Assembly (NCBI GenBank): GCA_947311845.1
Contig: CAMZMU010000081.1
Location: 3,568,701-3,632,700 of the forward strand
Length of the DNA stretch: 64,000 bases
Reading direction: 5' to 3'
Source: Poa pratensis
Lineage: Eukaryota > Streptophyta > Magnoliopsida > Poales > Poaceae
The position numbers and the translations under genes are program-made. Below the pieces are notes generated by a model that saw only the letters and a program-made list of their open reading frames with translations, did no database searches and had not been told where the DNA came from. Below are positions 10,661 through 22,100 of this stretch, piece by piece. The stretch's first letter is position 1. Every line of letters starts with the position of its first letter.

Positions 10661-12085
10661 CTCGTGGATGTCCCGTAGCAGTACTTGGCCTTGTTCTTGA
10701 GGGATGCAGCGGAGCTTGACTCCGTTGTCCCGTCGCCGGTAGAGCTCGCCGTCGATCATGACGTAGAGCTTGGCTTGACGAGCCACCCGCTCGGCGTCGT
10801 GATCGTCCTCCGGGAGGGCGTGCTCCATGATGTACTTGACGATGTCCCGGGCCCAGGGTGGGTGGGTTCCTTCCACCGGTAGCACCATCCGACGGAAAGA
10901 AAGCATAGCTTCCTCCGCTGGAGGGGCTGCCGGGTCTTGAGCTTCTGGGCTGGCTACCCGTGTTGTCGAGGTAGAAGGGTCGCCAGCCCCCGGCGCAGAT
11001 CTTGTCGCGAGCCTCTCGGGTGGGATCGAAGGTCGCCTGAGGACCTCGATGTAGATCCCGGGAGGCACTGGTTCTTGCTTGGACGCCACCTGCGATAGCT
11101 CATCCGCGGCCGTGTTTTCTCCCCGTGGGACGTACACAGCCCGGAAGTTGTCGAAGCGCCGCTGCAGCTTCCAGACCTCTTCAACGTATGGTGCCATCTG
11201 AGGGCACGCGTACTCCTTGTTCACTTGTTTGATGACTAACTGAGAGTCACCCTTGACGACGATCTTGTTGATGCCGAGGCCGATGGCAGCACGAAGTCCT
11301 GCGAGCAGGCCCTCGTACTCCGCCGTGTTGTTGGAGATGTTCCCTTGGTAGTGCATCTGGACGACGTACTTCAGCCGGTCCCCGGTTGGTGAGGTTAGGA
11401 CAACCCCAGCACCTCCTTTCCCCTTGGTGTAGGAGCCGTCGAAGTGCATGGTCCAGGCGCTAGGATCTTCCTTCCCGGGGAGGCAGGTTTCCTCTTCCGG
11501 GTCGTCGAACGCCGTCTCGGTCCACTCGGCCGTGAAATCCGCCAGCGCCTGACTCTTGATGTTGTCCGTGTGCTCGAACTTGAGACCGAAACCTTGAAGC
11601 TCCATGGCCCACCATGATATGCGACCAGTGGCAAGTGGGTTCTCCAGGGGGCTTCTTAGGTTGTACTTGGACACCACCGTGATGGGATGGCTTTGGAAGT
11701 ACGGCCTCATCTTGCGGGAGGCAATGAGGATTGCCAGCAGCAGCTTCTGCATCATGGGGTACCGCTCCCGGGCGTCGCGCAGCACTGCGCTGACGAAGTA
11801 GACCGGGTGCTGCACCTTGCGGGTCGCCGAGTCCTGAGAGGGCTCGGCTTCCTCCACGTCGACGTCTTGGGGTGGGGACGAGTAGCCCCCGGCGAAGTCT
11901 CGTCGGAGGGAGATTCTCCATTCCCGACGGGCTCCGCGCGCTGGTGAGGTTGCAGTGACGTCAGGATCGTGAGACCCCTGGTCACCCGGCAGCCTTTTCT
12001 TGCACGGTTGTCCCGGGAGAGAGTTCCCGGGTCGCTTGCCCTTGATCTTGCTTGACTTCTTCGGAGGAGCGTCACGCTCTACCAC
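10600..12085 (-). pseudogene. RNase H plus additional (archaeal-type) RNase H of the Tat element
   Basis: The ORF first carries the end of the RT-linked RNase H (YFVSAVLRDARERYPMMQK, KMRPYFQSHPITV). It then carries a second complete RNase H with MHFDGSYTKGKGGAGVVL (Asp), NNTAEYEGLLAGL (Glu), KGDSQLVIKQVN (Asp) and ENTAADELS (Asp). The second domain is diagnostic of the Tat/Retand/Ogre group. A proline-rich spacer leads to the integrase N-terminus. The frame breaks near 10660, just before SRSLAGKVFRHGFYWP. Confidence 0.88.
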
Positions 12086-13042
12086 AGCACAGCGCTGATC
12101 ACCTGGTTGGTGGCAGCAATGTACAGTAGTAGGGGCTCCTTCTCTTCTGGTGCCACGAGGATTGGTGGCGAGGCGAGGTAGCGCTTAAGGGACTGCAGGG
12201 CTTCCTCGGCCTCGGAGGTCCACTCCACGGGGCCTGATTCTTGAGCAGCCTGAAGAACGGTAAGGCCCGCTCCCCAAGCCTTGAGATGAAGCGCCCGAGT
12301 GCAGTGATGCACCCGTTGAGGCGCTGTACGTCCTTGACCCGCCGGGGCGCCTCCATGCGCTCGATTGCCTTGATTTTGTCCGGATTCGCCTCGATCCCTC
12401 GGTGAGAGACCAGGAAACCCAGAACAACGCACTTGTCGGGGTTGAGCTTGAAGTTGACCCGGCGGAGGTTCTCGAAGGTCTCGTGCAGGTCTTGGATGAG
12501 GGAGTCCTTGTACCGGGTCTTGACCACGATGTCGTCGATGTACGCTTCAACGTTGCGGCCCAGCTGTGACCCAAGGCATGCTTGCATTGCGCGCTGGAAG
12601 GTAGCGCCGGCGTTCGGAGGCCAAAAGGCATCCGGGTGTAGCAGTAGCAGCCCTTGGGAGTGATGAAGGCCGTCTTCTCTTGGTCCTCGAGTGACATCAT
12701 GATCTGGTGGTACCCGGAGAAGGCGTCCAAGAAACACAGCAGCTCGCACCCGGCCGTGGAATCCACGATCATGTCGATCCGCGGCAGGGGGAAAGGGTCC
12801 TTGGGACAGGCCTTATTCAGGTCTGTGAAGTCGATGCAGAGTCTCCACTTGAAGGTCATGGGTTTCGGTACCACCACGGGGTTGGCCACCCAGCTTGGGT
12901 GGGGAACCGACCGGATGACACCAGCTTCTATCAACTTGTCCACCTCGGCGATGATGAATTCCAGCTTTTCCTTGCTTTGGTTCCGGAGAACCTGCTTCAC
13001 GGGGCGAGCCCCCGGATTGACCGCCAGTTTGTGCTCGATCAC
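12079..13042 (-). pseudogene. Reverse transcriptase of the Tat element
   Basis: The RT core is visible: WRLCIDFTDLNKACPKDPFPLP, then LDAFSGYHQIMM (catalytic Asp), then after a frame change near 12640 the YIDDIVV box (Tyr-x-Asp-Asp at about 12545), the LNPDKC strand and the thumb region. A second frame change near 12250 leads into the connection domain. The enzyme copies element RNA into cDNA. All catalytic Asp residues remain, but no single ORF covers the domain. Confidence 0.88.
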
Positions 13043-13088
13043 CTCCCTTGGAACGCCGGGTAAACCTGACGCCTCCCACGCGAAGACG

Positions 13089-14262
13089 TCAGAGTTTTCC
13101 CGAAGGAAGGCGACGAGCGCGCTTTCCTATTTGTCGGTGAGGCGGGCGCCGATGGTGATGGAGCGAACTCCGTCGCTGGTTAGCGCCACCTTCTTGGTCA
13201 GCTGCGGATCGCCATGGAATGGCGCCTTCTTGGGGGAGTAGATGTGGAGCCCCCGGGTGCCCTTCGCCCCCGGGGAGAGCCCCATCATCATCCTCCTGTA
13301 CACCTTGAGGGACATCCGCCGTGGTTGCCACCGTCTGGTTCAGCTGGTGAACGCAGTAGATAGCATCGTCGATGTCGGCCTTGACCTTGATCACACCCCA
13401 CGGCGCCGGAATCTTCAGCATGTTGTAGGCGAAGTGGGAGACGGCCATGAACTTGGCCAGAGCAGGTCTGCCAAGTATGCCGTTGTACGGTAGCGGAGTG
13501 TCGGCGATGTCGAAGACGATTTCCTCGGTGCGGAAGTTCTTGGAGTCGCCGAAGGTGACCGGAAGGGTGATCTTCCCGAGGGGTCGAGTAACACTTCCGT
13601 TCACGCCTTGGAACACCCCGGTGTCTTGCAGGCGAGACAGGGGATTTGAAGGATAGCCAGGACCTTCGCCGTCAGCAAGTTGAGGCTGGAGCCTCCGTCG
13701 ACCAGCATCTTGGTGACCTTGTAGTTGTGGATGACGGGCGACACGATCAGCGGCAGGGTCCCGACCCCGGCAGTGTTTGCAGGGTGGTCTTCTGGGTCGA
13801 AGGTGATGACTTGACTAGACCAGTCCAGGGGCTTGGACGGAGCAGAAGCAACCGCGTTCAGCTCCCGGACAAGTCTCTTGCAGGCGCCGTTGGAGGGAGG
13901 CAGAGAAGACCCTCCGTGGATGCACCCGACAACTCCAGTGACTTCTTGATACTTGCCGCCGTTGCCTCCTTGGGGAGCCGGAGCTTCCCCGTTGCCGCCG
14001 TGGGCCTCCGGAGTGTTGTACCCGCGACCACCTTGACCGCCGCGTCCTCCTCCACGGCCCCCGCGGCCACCGCCTCGGTTCCATCCACGGCCGCCTCCGC
14101 CTTGGCGACCCGTGGGACAGTCACGAGCGATGTGCCCGGCAGTGCCGCAGTTGTAGCAACCGTCTTGACTGACCCCATCAGCTCGGTTGCTCCCGGATGG
14201 CGAGGTTCTTGAGCATGCGGCAGTCCTTGAGCAAGTGGTTGCCTTCTGGATGGATGTGGCAC
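13089..14262 (-). pseudogene. Zinc knuckle and aspartic protease of the Tat element
   Basis: A CCHC knuckle (CYNCGTAGHIARDC, about 14165-14124) is followed by a Gly/Arg-rich tract, then the protease with the active-site-like motif MLVDGGSSLNLL (about 13720) and, after a frame change near 13610, the YNGILGRPAL strand (about 13480). The aspartic protease would cut the Gag-Pol polyprotein. The family's usual D-S/T-G is D-G-G here. Confidence 0.8.
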
Positions 14263-15744
14263 CAGGGATCACCTTCACCTTCTTCCTCGGAAGTCGGCGC
14301 GGGCTTGGTCTTCTTCGGAAGAGGCTCGGTGACGAAGATCCGCTTGTCGGGTCCAGGGTCCCGCTTCTTGTTCTTGGCTGGAGCGACCTTGTCCTCGGGT
14401 TCATCCTCCCCGGGGAACTTGGCTCCTTCTTCAGCTCGAGCGCACCGATCTGCAAGCTCCCAGAGCTTACGAGCAGACTCGACGCGATGGATGCTCAGCT
14501 TCTCGCGCATCTTGGGGTTGCGGACGTTGGCGTGGAAGGACTGGATCACCAACTCCTCCTTGATGCACGGGATGGTGTTCATCTTCTGGGTGAAGCGCTG
14601 GATGAACTTGCGGAGAGTTTCACCCGGCAACTGCTTGAAGTCGTGGAGATCACTGGGAGCCCCCGGGCGCTCGTACCCGCCTTGGAAAGCCCCCAGAAAC
14701 TGCTCCTTCAGTGCCCGCCAGGAACGGATGGAGCACTTGGGAAGGTTGAGAAGCCAAGTCTGGGCATCTCCCTTCAGGGCCAACGGGAACCAGTTGGCCA
14801 TCATGACCTCGTCGGCCCCGGCAACCATCGCAGCAAGAGAGTAGATCTGCAGAAAGTCCCGGGGGTTCGTGGTGCCGTCGTAGCGGAGAACGTCGATCTT
14901 GAATTTCTTGGGCCAGTTGAAGTGGCGGAACTCGGGAGCGAGGGCGAGGCAGCCTTCGGCGAGGTCGATGCCCCGATCTTCCCGGCGGTGACGTTCTCGG
15001 CGACGCTCGATGCGGGTGCGCATATCCTCGTTCTGACGGCTGTTGAGCTCGTCACGAAGATCTGGGTTGCGCGAGGTAGACGACCCGATGGAGATGGCCT
15101 CGCCGTGATCGCGGTTTAGCCGATCAGCCATCGGTGGCGCGGTGCGAGGAGGCGCCGTCTTGGCTTGACGTTCACCACGAGGCTGGCCTCGCGGATCACG
15201 TGTCTTGTCTTGTGCTGCTCCGGGATTGTCGACGGTGGGAGCTTGAGTGGGTTCGACCCACGGACCACCATCGGCGAAGTCGAGGAGCCTCTCGACGCGA
15301 GTCCTCCATTCTTGGTAGACCTTGGGATCGCCGCTGCTTGGAGGGAACTGCATCAGGGCCTTGGCAGCGACTAGAGCATCATGGCGAGCTTGCACGTCCG
15401 AAGGCGAGTGCGCGGAGGTCTTGCTCTTGGATGCTCGTGGATCCCCGCTGGGGCGAACGCCGTGGTTCCCTCCTCCAGCGGTGGGCTCCTTGCCGGTGCC
15501 GTTGCAGACGCTCTTCTCCCCGAGCGAGGAGGAGGCATGGTGGCCCCTTTGGAGCCGCCGCTCCGCCAGGGCCGTTGTCCTTGTCGCGACCGTCCACTTC
15601 GTCCGGCGCCACCCTCTCCATGGGAGGCGGGGACGGAGAGACGCTCCGCCGTGCGCCAGCAGCACGACGTTCAGCTGAAGCTTGAGTGCGTGAGGGAGAG
15701 ACCGGCTTGGACGCCGCAGGATCTCCCTTCTTCCTTGGAGGCAT
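14178..15744 (-). pseudogene. gag of the Tat element
   Basis: The likely start is the ATG at 15744 (MPPRKKGDP), 75 bases inside the PBS. The frame must change once near 15540 to join the main gag frame that runs to 14178. The retrotransposon gag core is clear at about 14940-14500 (FKIDVLRYDGTTNPRDF, GDAQTWLLNLP, FIQRFTQKMNTIP). A basic/acidic tail and a His/Cys motif follow (WCHIHPEGNHLLKDC). Gag forms the virus-like particle that packages element RNA. One frameshift makes this copy defective unless it is a sequencing error. Confidence 0.85.
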
Positions 15745-15799
15745 GCTTGACGAAGAACTTGCCGATGAACTTGATGAAGATGAAACCAGCGCTTGCGCC

Positions 15800-15818
15800 C
15801 CCTACCTGGCGCGCCAGA
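15800..15818 (-). promoter_or_regulatory. Primer-binding-site region of the Tat element
   Basis: Immediately inside the 5' LTR the minus strand reads TCTGGCGCGCCAGGTAGG, the type of PBS used by many grass Gypsy elements. The cognate tRNA was not determined. Confidence 0.6.
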
Positions 15819-16748
15819 TGTCGTGTCTCGTTGCACGGACACCGGGAGTATAGGATACCCCCTTTTAGGTTCGGCACGGGGCGCGAAGGAGGCTGAGAAT
15901 CGTCTTCTTGGGCGGAGTCTAGATCAAGCTCTCCTCTCCACGATCAAAGCATGCAACCAAAGGGACACAAGGAGCTACCCAGGTTCAGGCCGCCCGGAGG
16001 CTAAAAGCCCTACTCCTGCATGTCTGGATTGATGGGTTCTTCATAGTGTGGCTTACAATGGAACCTCCCGGACAGGGTACCCGGAAGGGTTTTGGCTGGA
16101 GGTAGAAGAAGGACAGATCCTGACCCGGAGGAGATCACCTTCCTCTCTACCTTCGCAGCCCTAGTCTAGTCTTGCTCTGGTTCTAGCTTGTGTTCGTCCT
16201 TGCTCGACCTCTCCTCCTCCGTGCCTTGGTCCTCCTTTTATAGGCTAAGGGGTTGCCACAGGGTCACGTGAGGGGCGTGAGGGACCTTCGGGGTGAAGGA
16301 CCCTCCTCATCTAGTTTAGGAGGAGACGTGGCCTCTCCTCAGCCTAGCGTCTCCTTTGGGTTAGGTGGGAGCGTCCGCCTTGGGGTGGACAGGAGCTGAC
16401 ACCACCACGGGACGTGCTTCCCGCCCGCGCTGCCTTCGCCTTGCTTCCCAAGTCTTCCGCGGTGAGGTGGAGTGCTTATCCACAGGGACGTGGGGAAGTA
16501 CCCGAGAGGGAGCCTGGCCTCCTGCCGGGAACTCGGGCTCTCGGGTCCTTCCTGGCCTTCTTGCTTGGTTCGGGGACCCGGAAGGTCCCCAGGACCGGAG
16601 CCCTTAGTCGACGTAGGCCATGCGTGTCTTGACGGTGAACCCGCCAGCTTGACTTGAGTCTTGGTCTTGTCCATCTTCATCTTGGGCCCACATGGGGTGG
16701 ACCCACTTTGGCAGTACTAGGGGAACCCCATGTTCCACTGCTGCGACA
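15819..16748 (-). repeat. 5' LTR of the Tat element
   Basis: 930 bp. The right-hand target duplication GTCTT follows directly. On the minus strand the TATA box is at 16236-16242, and transcription would run leftward into gag. Confidence 0.93.
16236..16242 (-). promoter_or_regulatory. LTR TATA box (TATAAAA) of the Tat 5' LTR
   Basis: The minus strand reads CCTATAAAAGGAGG within the LTR, about 420 bases before its 3' end. The same box is in the other LTR at about 6324-6330. Confidence 0.65.
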
Positions 16749-16753
16749 GTCTT

Positions 16754-17022
16754 CCTCTCCGACCGACGACATCCCCGATGCTAATATTATTTTTATTTTA
16801 TTTCTAACTCATTTTCTACGAGAAACTAGCTTATGTAAGATATTATCGCTTTATTTAGTGTAAATATCAAATTTAGGGGCATTATACACATCTCACGACC
16901 CAAGAAAACAAATAAGCCAAAACTGCAGAATCTCAGAAGTCTCCAATTAATTTTGTGAGTTTCTCCCCACCGAGATTCATAAGTAGACTTATGCATAATC
17001 AGGAGCCCAATCCCTGAATGTC
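16754..17022. other. AT-rich flank right of the Tat element
   Basis: No gene seen. It is probably the other half of the older insertion represented by 5418-5908. Confidence 0.5.
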
Positions 17023-17376
17023 GCTCACCGAGGCTTGCTTGTCTTGTGACACGCCATAACGCAGAGCAGCCTGGGCTGGCAGACGTGTGCCACTGCCATC
17101 CATCCATCCGGTGCCGGTCGTCGGCGGGTCTGAGTCGCATTTATTAATGGCGGAGAGTGGAGACCAGACCGCTGCCCGCGGCCCCACAGAGCAGCACAAC
17201 CAGCCAACAACTACTGCCGGGTAATGATGGAATTACGCGAAAGCTACCCTTACCCGAAACGACCCAACCGAACCGAGCATTATCATCATCGCATCAGCAC
17301 TCGGTAGATCATCCAGCACGCGCGCGCCTGATCCGATTCGGTCATATCCTGTTGTTGGGCAAAAAAGAAACACGTA
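17023..17376 (+). repeat. Intergenic duplication, copy 2
   Basis: Homologous to 4553-4938 with small indels. It carries the same landmarks (CACGCCATAACGCAGAGC, TATTAATGGCGGAGAGTGG). It is separated from its expected left partner (5154-5417) by 11.6 kb of inserted DNA. Confidence 0.88.
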
Positions 17377-18550
17377 GCTTTTGCCTCCATCATACCCAAC
17401 GAGAGAATATTGGAAACAAAAAAGGAGTATTGAGAAGAAAAAGGACAAATCTATTCATGCTAGATTTGTATTTTTTGTTTCTCAACACTCTTTACGAATT
17501 TGGACCTGAAATTTTAAAGGCGCAGAAAAATATCTTGTGAACACTCACGTTGTCTTCAGCTAGATCATCACTCCCTCTCGTCTCTCTCCCTCTGCCTTTG
17601 TCATTGGGGGGACTCGCACAACTTTAACCGGGGGCAGTAATCTAGTAGTCGACTTATGAATACTTATGTCTCAATTGATAACTATAACTATAGAGTTCGA
17701 AAATGTTTTTATCATTTATCCTTGCATGAATCTAGATGTTCGAAATATATGTTCAAGACACTAATGTTTGTTTAATTTTTAAATATTATTTGCGAAAATG
17801 GGTACTACATGGTCCCACAAATACTTCAAAACATCAATTAAAAAGCAGAACTTTCTAAACCTGAAACTTCATTTTTTTTTCAAATCATACGATTTGCAAA
17901 TAATAGCATCGCCGCAGTTGAAACACGAGTTTGCAATTTTTCATTTGACACAAGAATTTGCATTTTTTTTGGTATAGACATGTCTATTTTTTATCTCTAA
18001 GAATAGCTTAATCGACTTAGAAATTGGTATTTCTCCGTCACTATATGATCCATGTTGTAGAACCTCATTTGTGTTGCAGCGTCCTATCATTTTATAGTTG
18101 CATGGATGATCTAGACGTTTGGATTGAATGTGGTGTTAGAATTGGCTTCTAGATATAGTTATTTGTCAACCACATGAGAAATGGCAAAATCGGAATTTCT
18201 GTACATTCACAATTGTTGTTTTCACCAAGTGGCCCATGTTGTAAGCCATCTAAAAAATGCAAGAAAATTGTTGACTAACACGGTCGTCTTGTTATATGAA
18301 TTGCGAAGTCAAGTACCCCTTTGGTCCACGCTATGTTCCCATAAAATACTTCAAAACATAATAATTCAGAAATCCGTAGTTTCAAAACTTGAAAGCTTAT
18401 AAATCACGGGGTGCACGTCACCGCGTACCTCTTTCCGTGCGGGGGAATGGTTCATCGTCGGCTGGCAAAATAGGAAAAAAGGCAGTCGACGGGGACCCTC
18501 ATAACTCGTGCTGGTGGGCCGCACATCCAGCACCAACGAGGCAACAACTA
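17377..18550. other. Intergenic region upstream of the START gene
   Basis: AT-rich, no supported ORF, no recognised transposon. It becomes GC-rich after 18400, where the promoter and 5' UTR of the next gene should lie. Confidence 0.5.
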
Positions 18551-19119
18551 GCTCCTGCTACTGCTGCTGCTGATCCATTCTTCCTCCTTCTCTCCTTTTG
18601 TCTTCTTCCTCCCCTCCATCCGATCACCTCCAAGCTCGAGCTCCAGCTCCAGCTCCAGCTCCCGGGATCTCCGCACACGGTAAGCGTCTACTCTCCGTCC
18701 AGCCCACGTGCTATCGTTGGCGAAAATTCTTCCTCCCCTGTGCGTTCTGTTCTGCATCTGGACTTGGATTGGATTAGATTTTCGCGGGGGAAAGTTCAGA
18801 CAAGTGTTTCGCAGAAAGGTAGTTATTTGGTAGATTCCTTCGGGATAAACCCTCGCTGCCTTTTCTGCTTTAATGGAGATGGAATCATGGAGACCTCCCC
18901 TTTCCACTTCAGAATCGCACTCATATGCCTTTCGTACACTACTCATTTAATCTTTCTTCTCTTCTTATTTGATTGACGCCTTTAGATTGGACAATTTTGG
19001 GTTCGTGTGGATCCTGTATTTGATCGCTCTGGTCTCGCGATTTTGTTTTATCAAGCTCTCATCTTTGTGGTGTCTGGGTGAAGGTAGCTGACTCGTGGAG
19101 CTTCCTGGCAGCAGCGCCC
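18551..19119 (+). promoter_or_regulatory. 5' UTR and leader intron of the START gene (approximate)
   Basis: A CT-rich leader with a GCTCCA microrepeat (18632-18661) ends at a donor CACACG|GTAAGC (18679/18680). A likely acceptor lies at 19082-19086, about 35 bases before the start codon. The transcription start cannot be fixed from sequence. Confidence 0.5.
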
Positions 19120-22100
19120 ATGGAGAAGAGGAAGGGGATTCTGGAGCTGCGCGACCGTATGGACAAGACCCTGGCGTGCCCCGATATCGCCGACGAGGGA
19201 TCCTTGAGATCTCTGGTGAAGAAGCAGATTGTGGAGTCGTCTCTGCCTGGCTCCGACCAAGGTTTGTGTGCTGCATCTTTGGGTGCTACCGTATTAATGT
19301 ACTACTAGTCATTACTTTAATGAGTTTTTCAAATCTCAATTAGGTTCTATGCTATTAAAAGAAAGGTGTGCGATTCAGTATTCTTATTTGCAAATGTCCC
19401 CTATTGATAGTGACATGCCGTATGTGTAGTTATTTTGCTGGTTGAACTTTCTTTCTTATTTTTGCTGGTGGATCTTTTTATTTTTTTTAATCTGTAAAAT
19501 TCCCTAGTAATAGCGACATCTATCAATACTAATTAAACTGCATCTTGATTTTTGCATCTTCCCATCCGTATCTGTAACCCATTATAGAGCTTCAAATGAA
19601 GACGACATTTCTCCGGCATACCTGTGTAGTATGTGTCTCTTACAGTATTTTCATTTATGTTTCTGTCTCCTTAGGCGATATCGACGTTATTGCTGAAGCA
19701 CGGGTCAAAGAAGTTTCCAATTTTCTTGAAATGCTAGATACTTCAGGAAATAAACGGCCTTCAGAGATTCATGGGGCACAACAGAAGGAGTGGAAGGTAT
19801 GCATTGAATTGAACTTTTTAATGCATTTGTAGAAAAATGTTGTACAATATGTAACTCTTTTTGTTAAGAAAACGCGAAGCTTGCGCCTGTACAAGCTGTA
19901 AAGTGTTACGTGTACAAGCTGTAAAGTGTTACGTGATTATAACCTCCAGTACCGAGTCTCTGTTTTAGTATTTTGCATCACAGTGTAATCAGTTCACCGA
20001 TTTCTTTCTTATGTTATAGATCTATCATTGGTTTCGAGCATGCAATATGTTACTTTCCTTTGTAATTTCTACCTCTCAGAATAGTATCGTTCTTCAAACT
20101 TGGTTATTCTTCTTAGCTTCTCCCCCCATTTGGAGAGAATTGCTTCCCCATAAATTTTAAAAATTGTTTCAGTGAACTGTAGTTATCTTTATTCTGTAGG
20201 TGAAGCAGGATACAGACCAACTACGAGTCATGTATCGTGAGGGCCCAGATGGGACCCCTTTTCATACTCTTCTTGCTGAAGGCTTTGCCGATGGTCCTAT
20301 CGATGTTTGTAAGGAATTATAACCCTACCAATGAATATTACCTCCGTTCCTCAAAACAAGGCGTACATATTTTCTGAAAAGTCAAGAAATGTTAACTTTG
20401 ACCAATCTTGTAGAAAAAACTATTGAAAATTATAATATTATGTAGATATAATATGAAAATACATTTATGTATTCGGTGATATTGATTTGACACTGTAGAT
20501 GTTAATAGTTTTTTCTATAAACTTGGTCAATCTTTACATTGTTTGACTTTGACCTAAATTTATACGTCTTCATTTGAGGAAAGGAGGGAGTAACACTATA
20601 GCTTCATATATAGTCACTAAAGCACGTTTTTTTTTTGCATAGGTACATGTGTGTCATGGGAATCAGGTCTATACAGAAAATGGTGGGTGCATTGTTTTCT
20701 AAAAGAAAATAAGACTAGTACAGTATTTATTCATTGAAGACAATGTGTTCTTCTTTACTGCACTCTTGAAAACTAGACATGTTATTATTAAATATTTGTG
20801 AACAGTGGACATTGAATTGTGACCTGTCTGGCTTAGGTTTAACTGTGCGTTTGTTACTACAGCGGTCAACATCAATGCATTTATCTAACTTATATATCAT
20901 GGAAAATTGGGAATACAGTTCCATTTGTTAATTATGTATGCCGTTTAGGACGTTGACAAATAGATTGCCATTTCTTGGGTTCTTGACTACACTCCCTTAC
21001 TACTGCCACGGGTTCTTCGTTCTAGGCAAATTATTTATGTTATTAGTATCGTACTCTTTGATTTCCTGTACAAGTCACAATGTTGCCCAATTGAAGTCAC
21101 TACATGTGCCCTTTTACTTGTAGCAGCCACATGGCTTGCGTATACCCACTTTTAATTAACCACCTGATGTTGCACAGTTGCACCTAAACACTACACTCAT
21201 TTGATAAAGCATTTTGTAAAGTTGTTTTTCACCAAATATATAATGATTCGATTAACCCGCTACAGGTAAAATTTAAGGATGCGAATTCTATGGTTTATTA
21301 GCTTCTACTATTGGTATGTGCGTATTTTTTCCAAACAACTACTTGATGCTTCATGTTTTACAAAGTAAACATGTTTCCTGTAGTACACTTGAACATATAA
21401 GTCTACCTGGACCATAGAAATCAATGACTTAGTCAAATGAATTTTCTCATGAACTTATGAGATTATTTTTCTCCAGGTTTCCGCAGTACAATCTGCCAAC
21501 TTTTAAAATTGCCGAATCAGGTTGCTTGAAAAAGGTTCGGATTGGTGAAGAAATTTCTTTGATCAGGTTGGCTGAAGGCTAAATTTCTCTTAAGAGTCCT
21601 TTCTTACAGTTTAAATTTGATTTTCCGTTTTGTTGTAGCTAATTTGTTTATTCGCTATTTGGAAGGAAGGGTGAAGGTCCCATGGCCAGTTTCAGAGAGA
21701 GAAGCTCTTCTACACTACTTTCATTTTGAGTATCTTAAAGAAGATCTTGTCATTGTAATCCTGAAAAGTGTGAGTAGGTTGATTTTTATTGTTGCAAACC
21801 TCTTCCCTACAGCCTTGATAGCCTGTGTCCTGGTTTTGTTTACTTACTGCTTATTGACTTGCTTGCAGATATCAGATTTGGATAATATAAATATGCAAAC
21901 ACATGGATTTACTACGGATGGACTTCCTGAAGCTGGTGACACAATTCGGATGGATGTAGTTGGAGGCTTTGTCTTACAGAGGATTACGAAGGACAAAAGT
22001 TTTTTCAGGTTAAGTGTCTGATGCTATTTTGCACCTCAACAGTTGATAATTGAAACAGGGCATCATATTTCATCTTAGACTCCGGCTGAGCCTTTGAAAT

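Larger units (their letters stand above)
5909..16748 (-). mobile_element. Ty3/Gypsy Tat-lineage LTR retrotransposon, complete ends, frameshifted
   Basis: Bounded by two direct LTRs and flanked by a perfect 5-bp target duplication GTCTT (5904-5908 and 16749-16753). The gene order on the minus strand is gag, zinc knuckle, protease, RT, RNase H, additional RNase H, integrase. This order marks Gypsy, and the second RNase H marks the Tat branch. A 2.8 kb spacer between integrase and the 3' LTR carries antisense ORFs. The LTRs differ by one substitution and three single-base indels, so insertion is recent, yet pol needs several frame changes. Confidence 0.95.
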
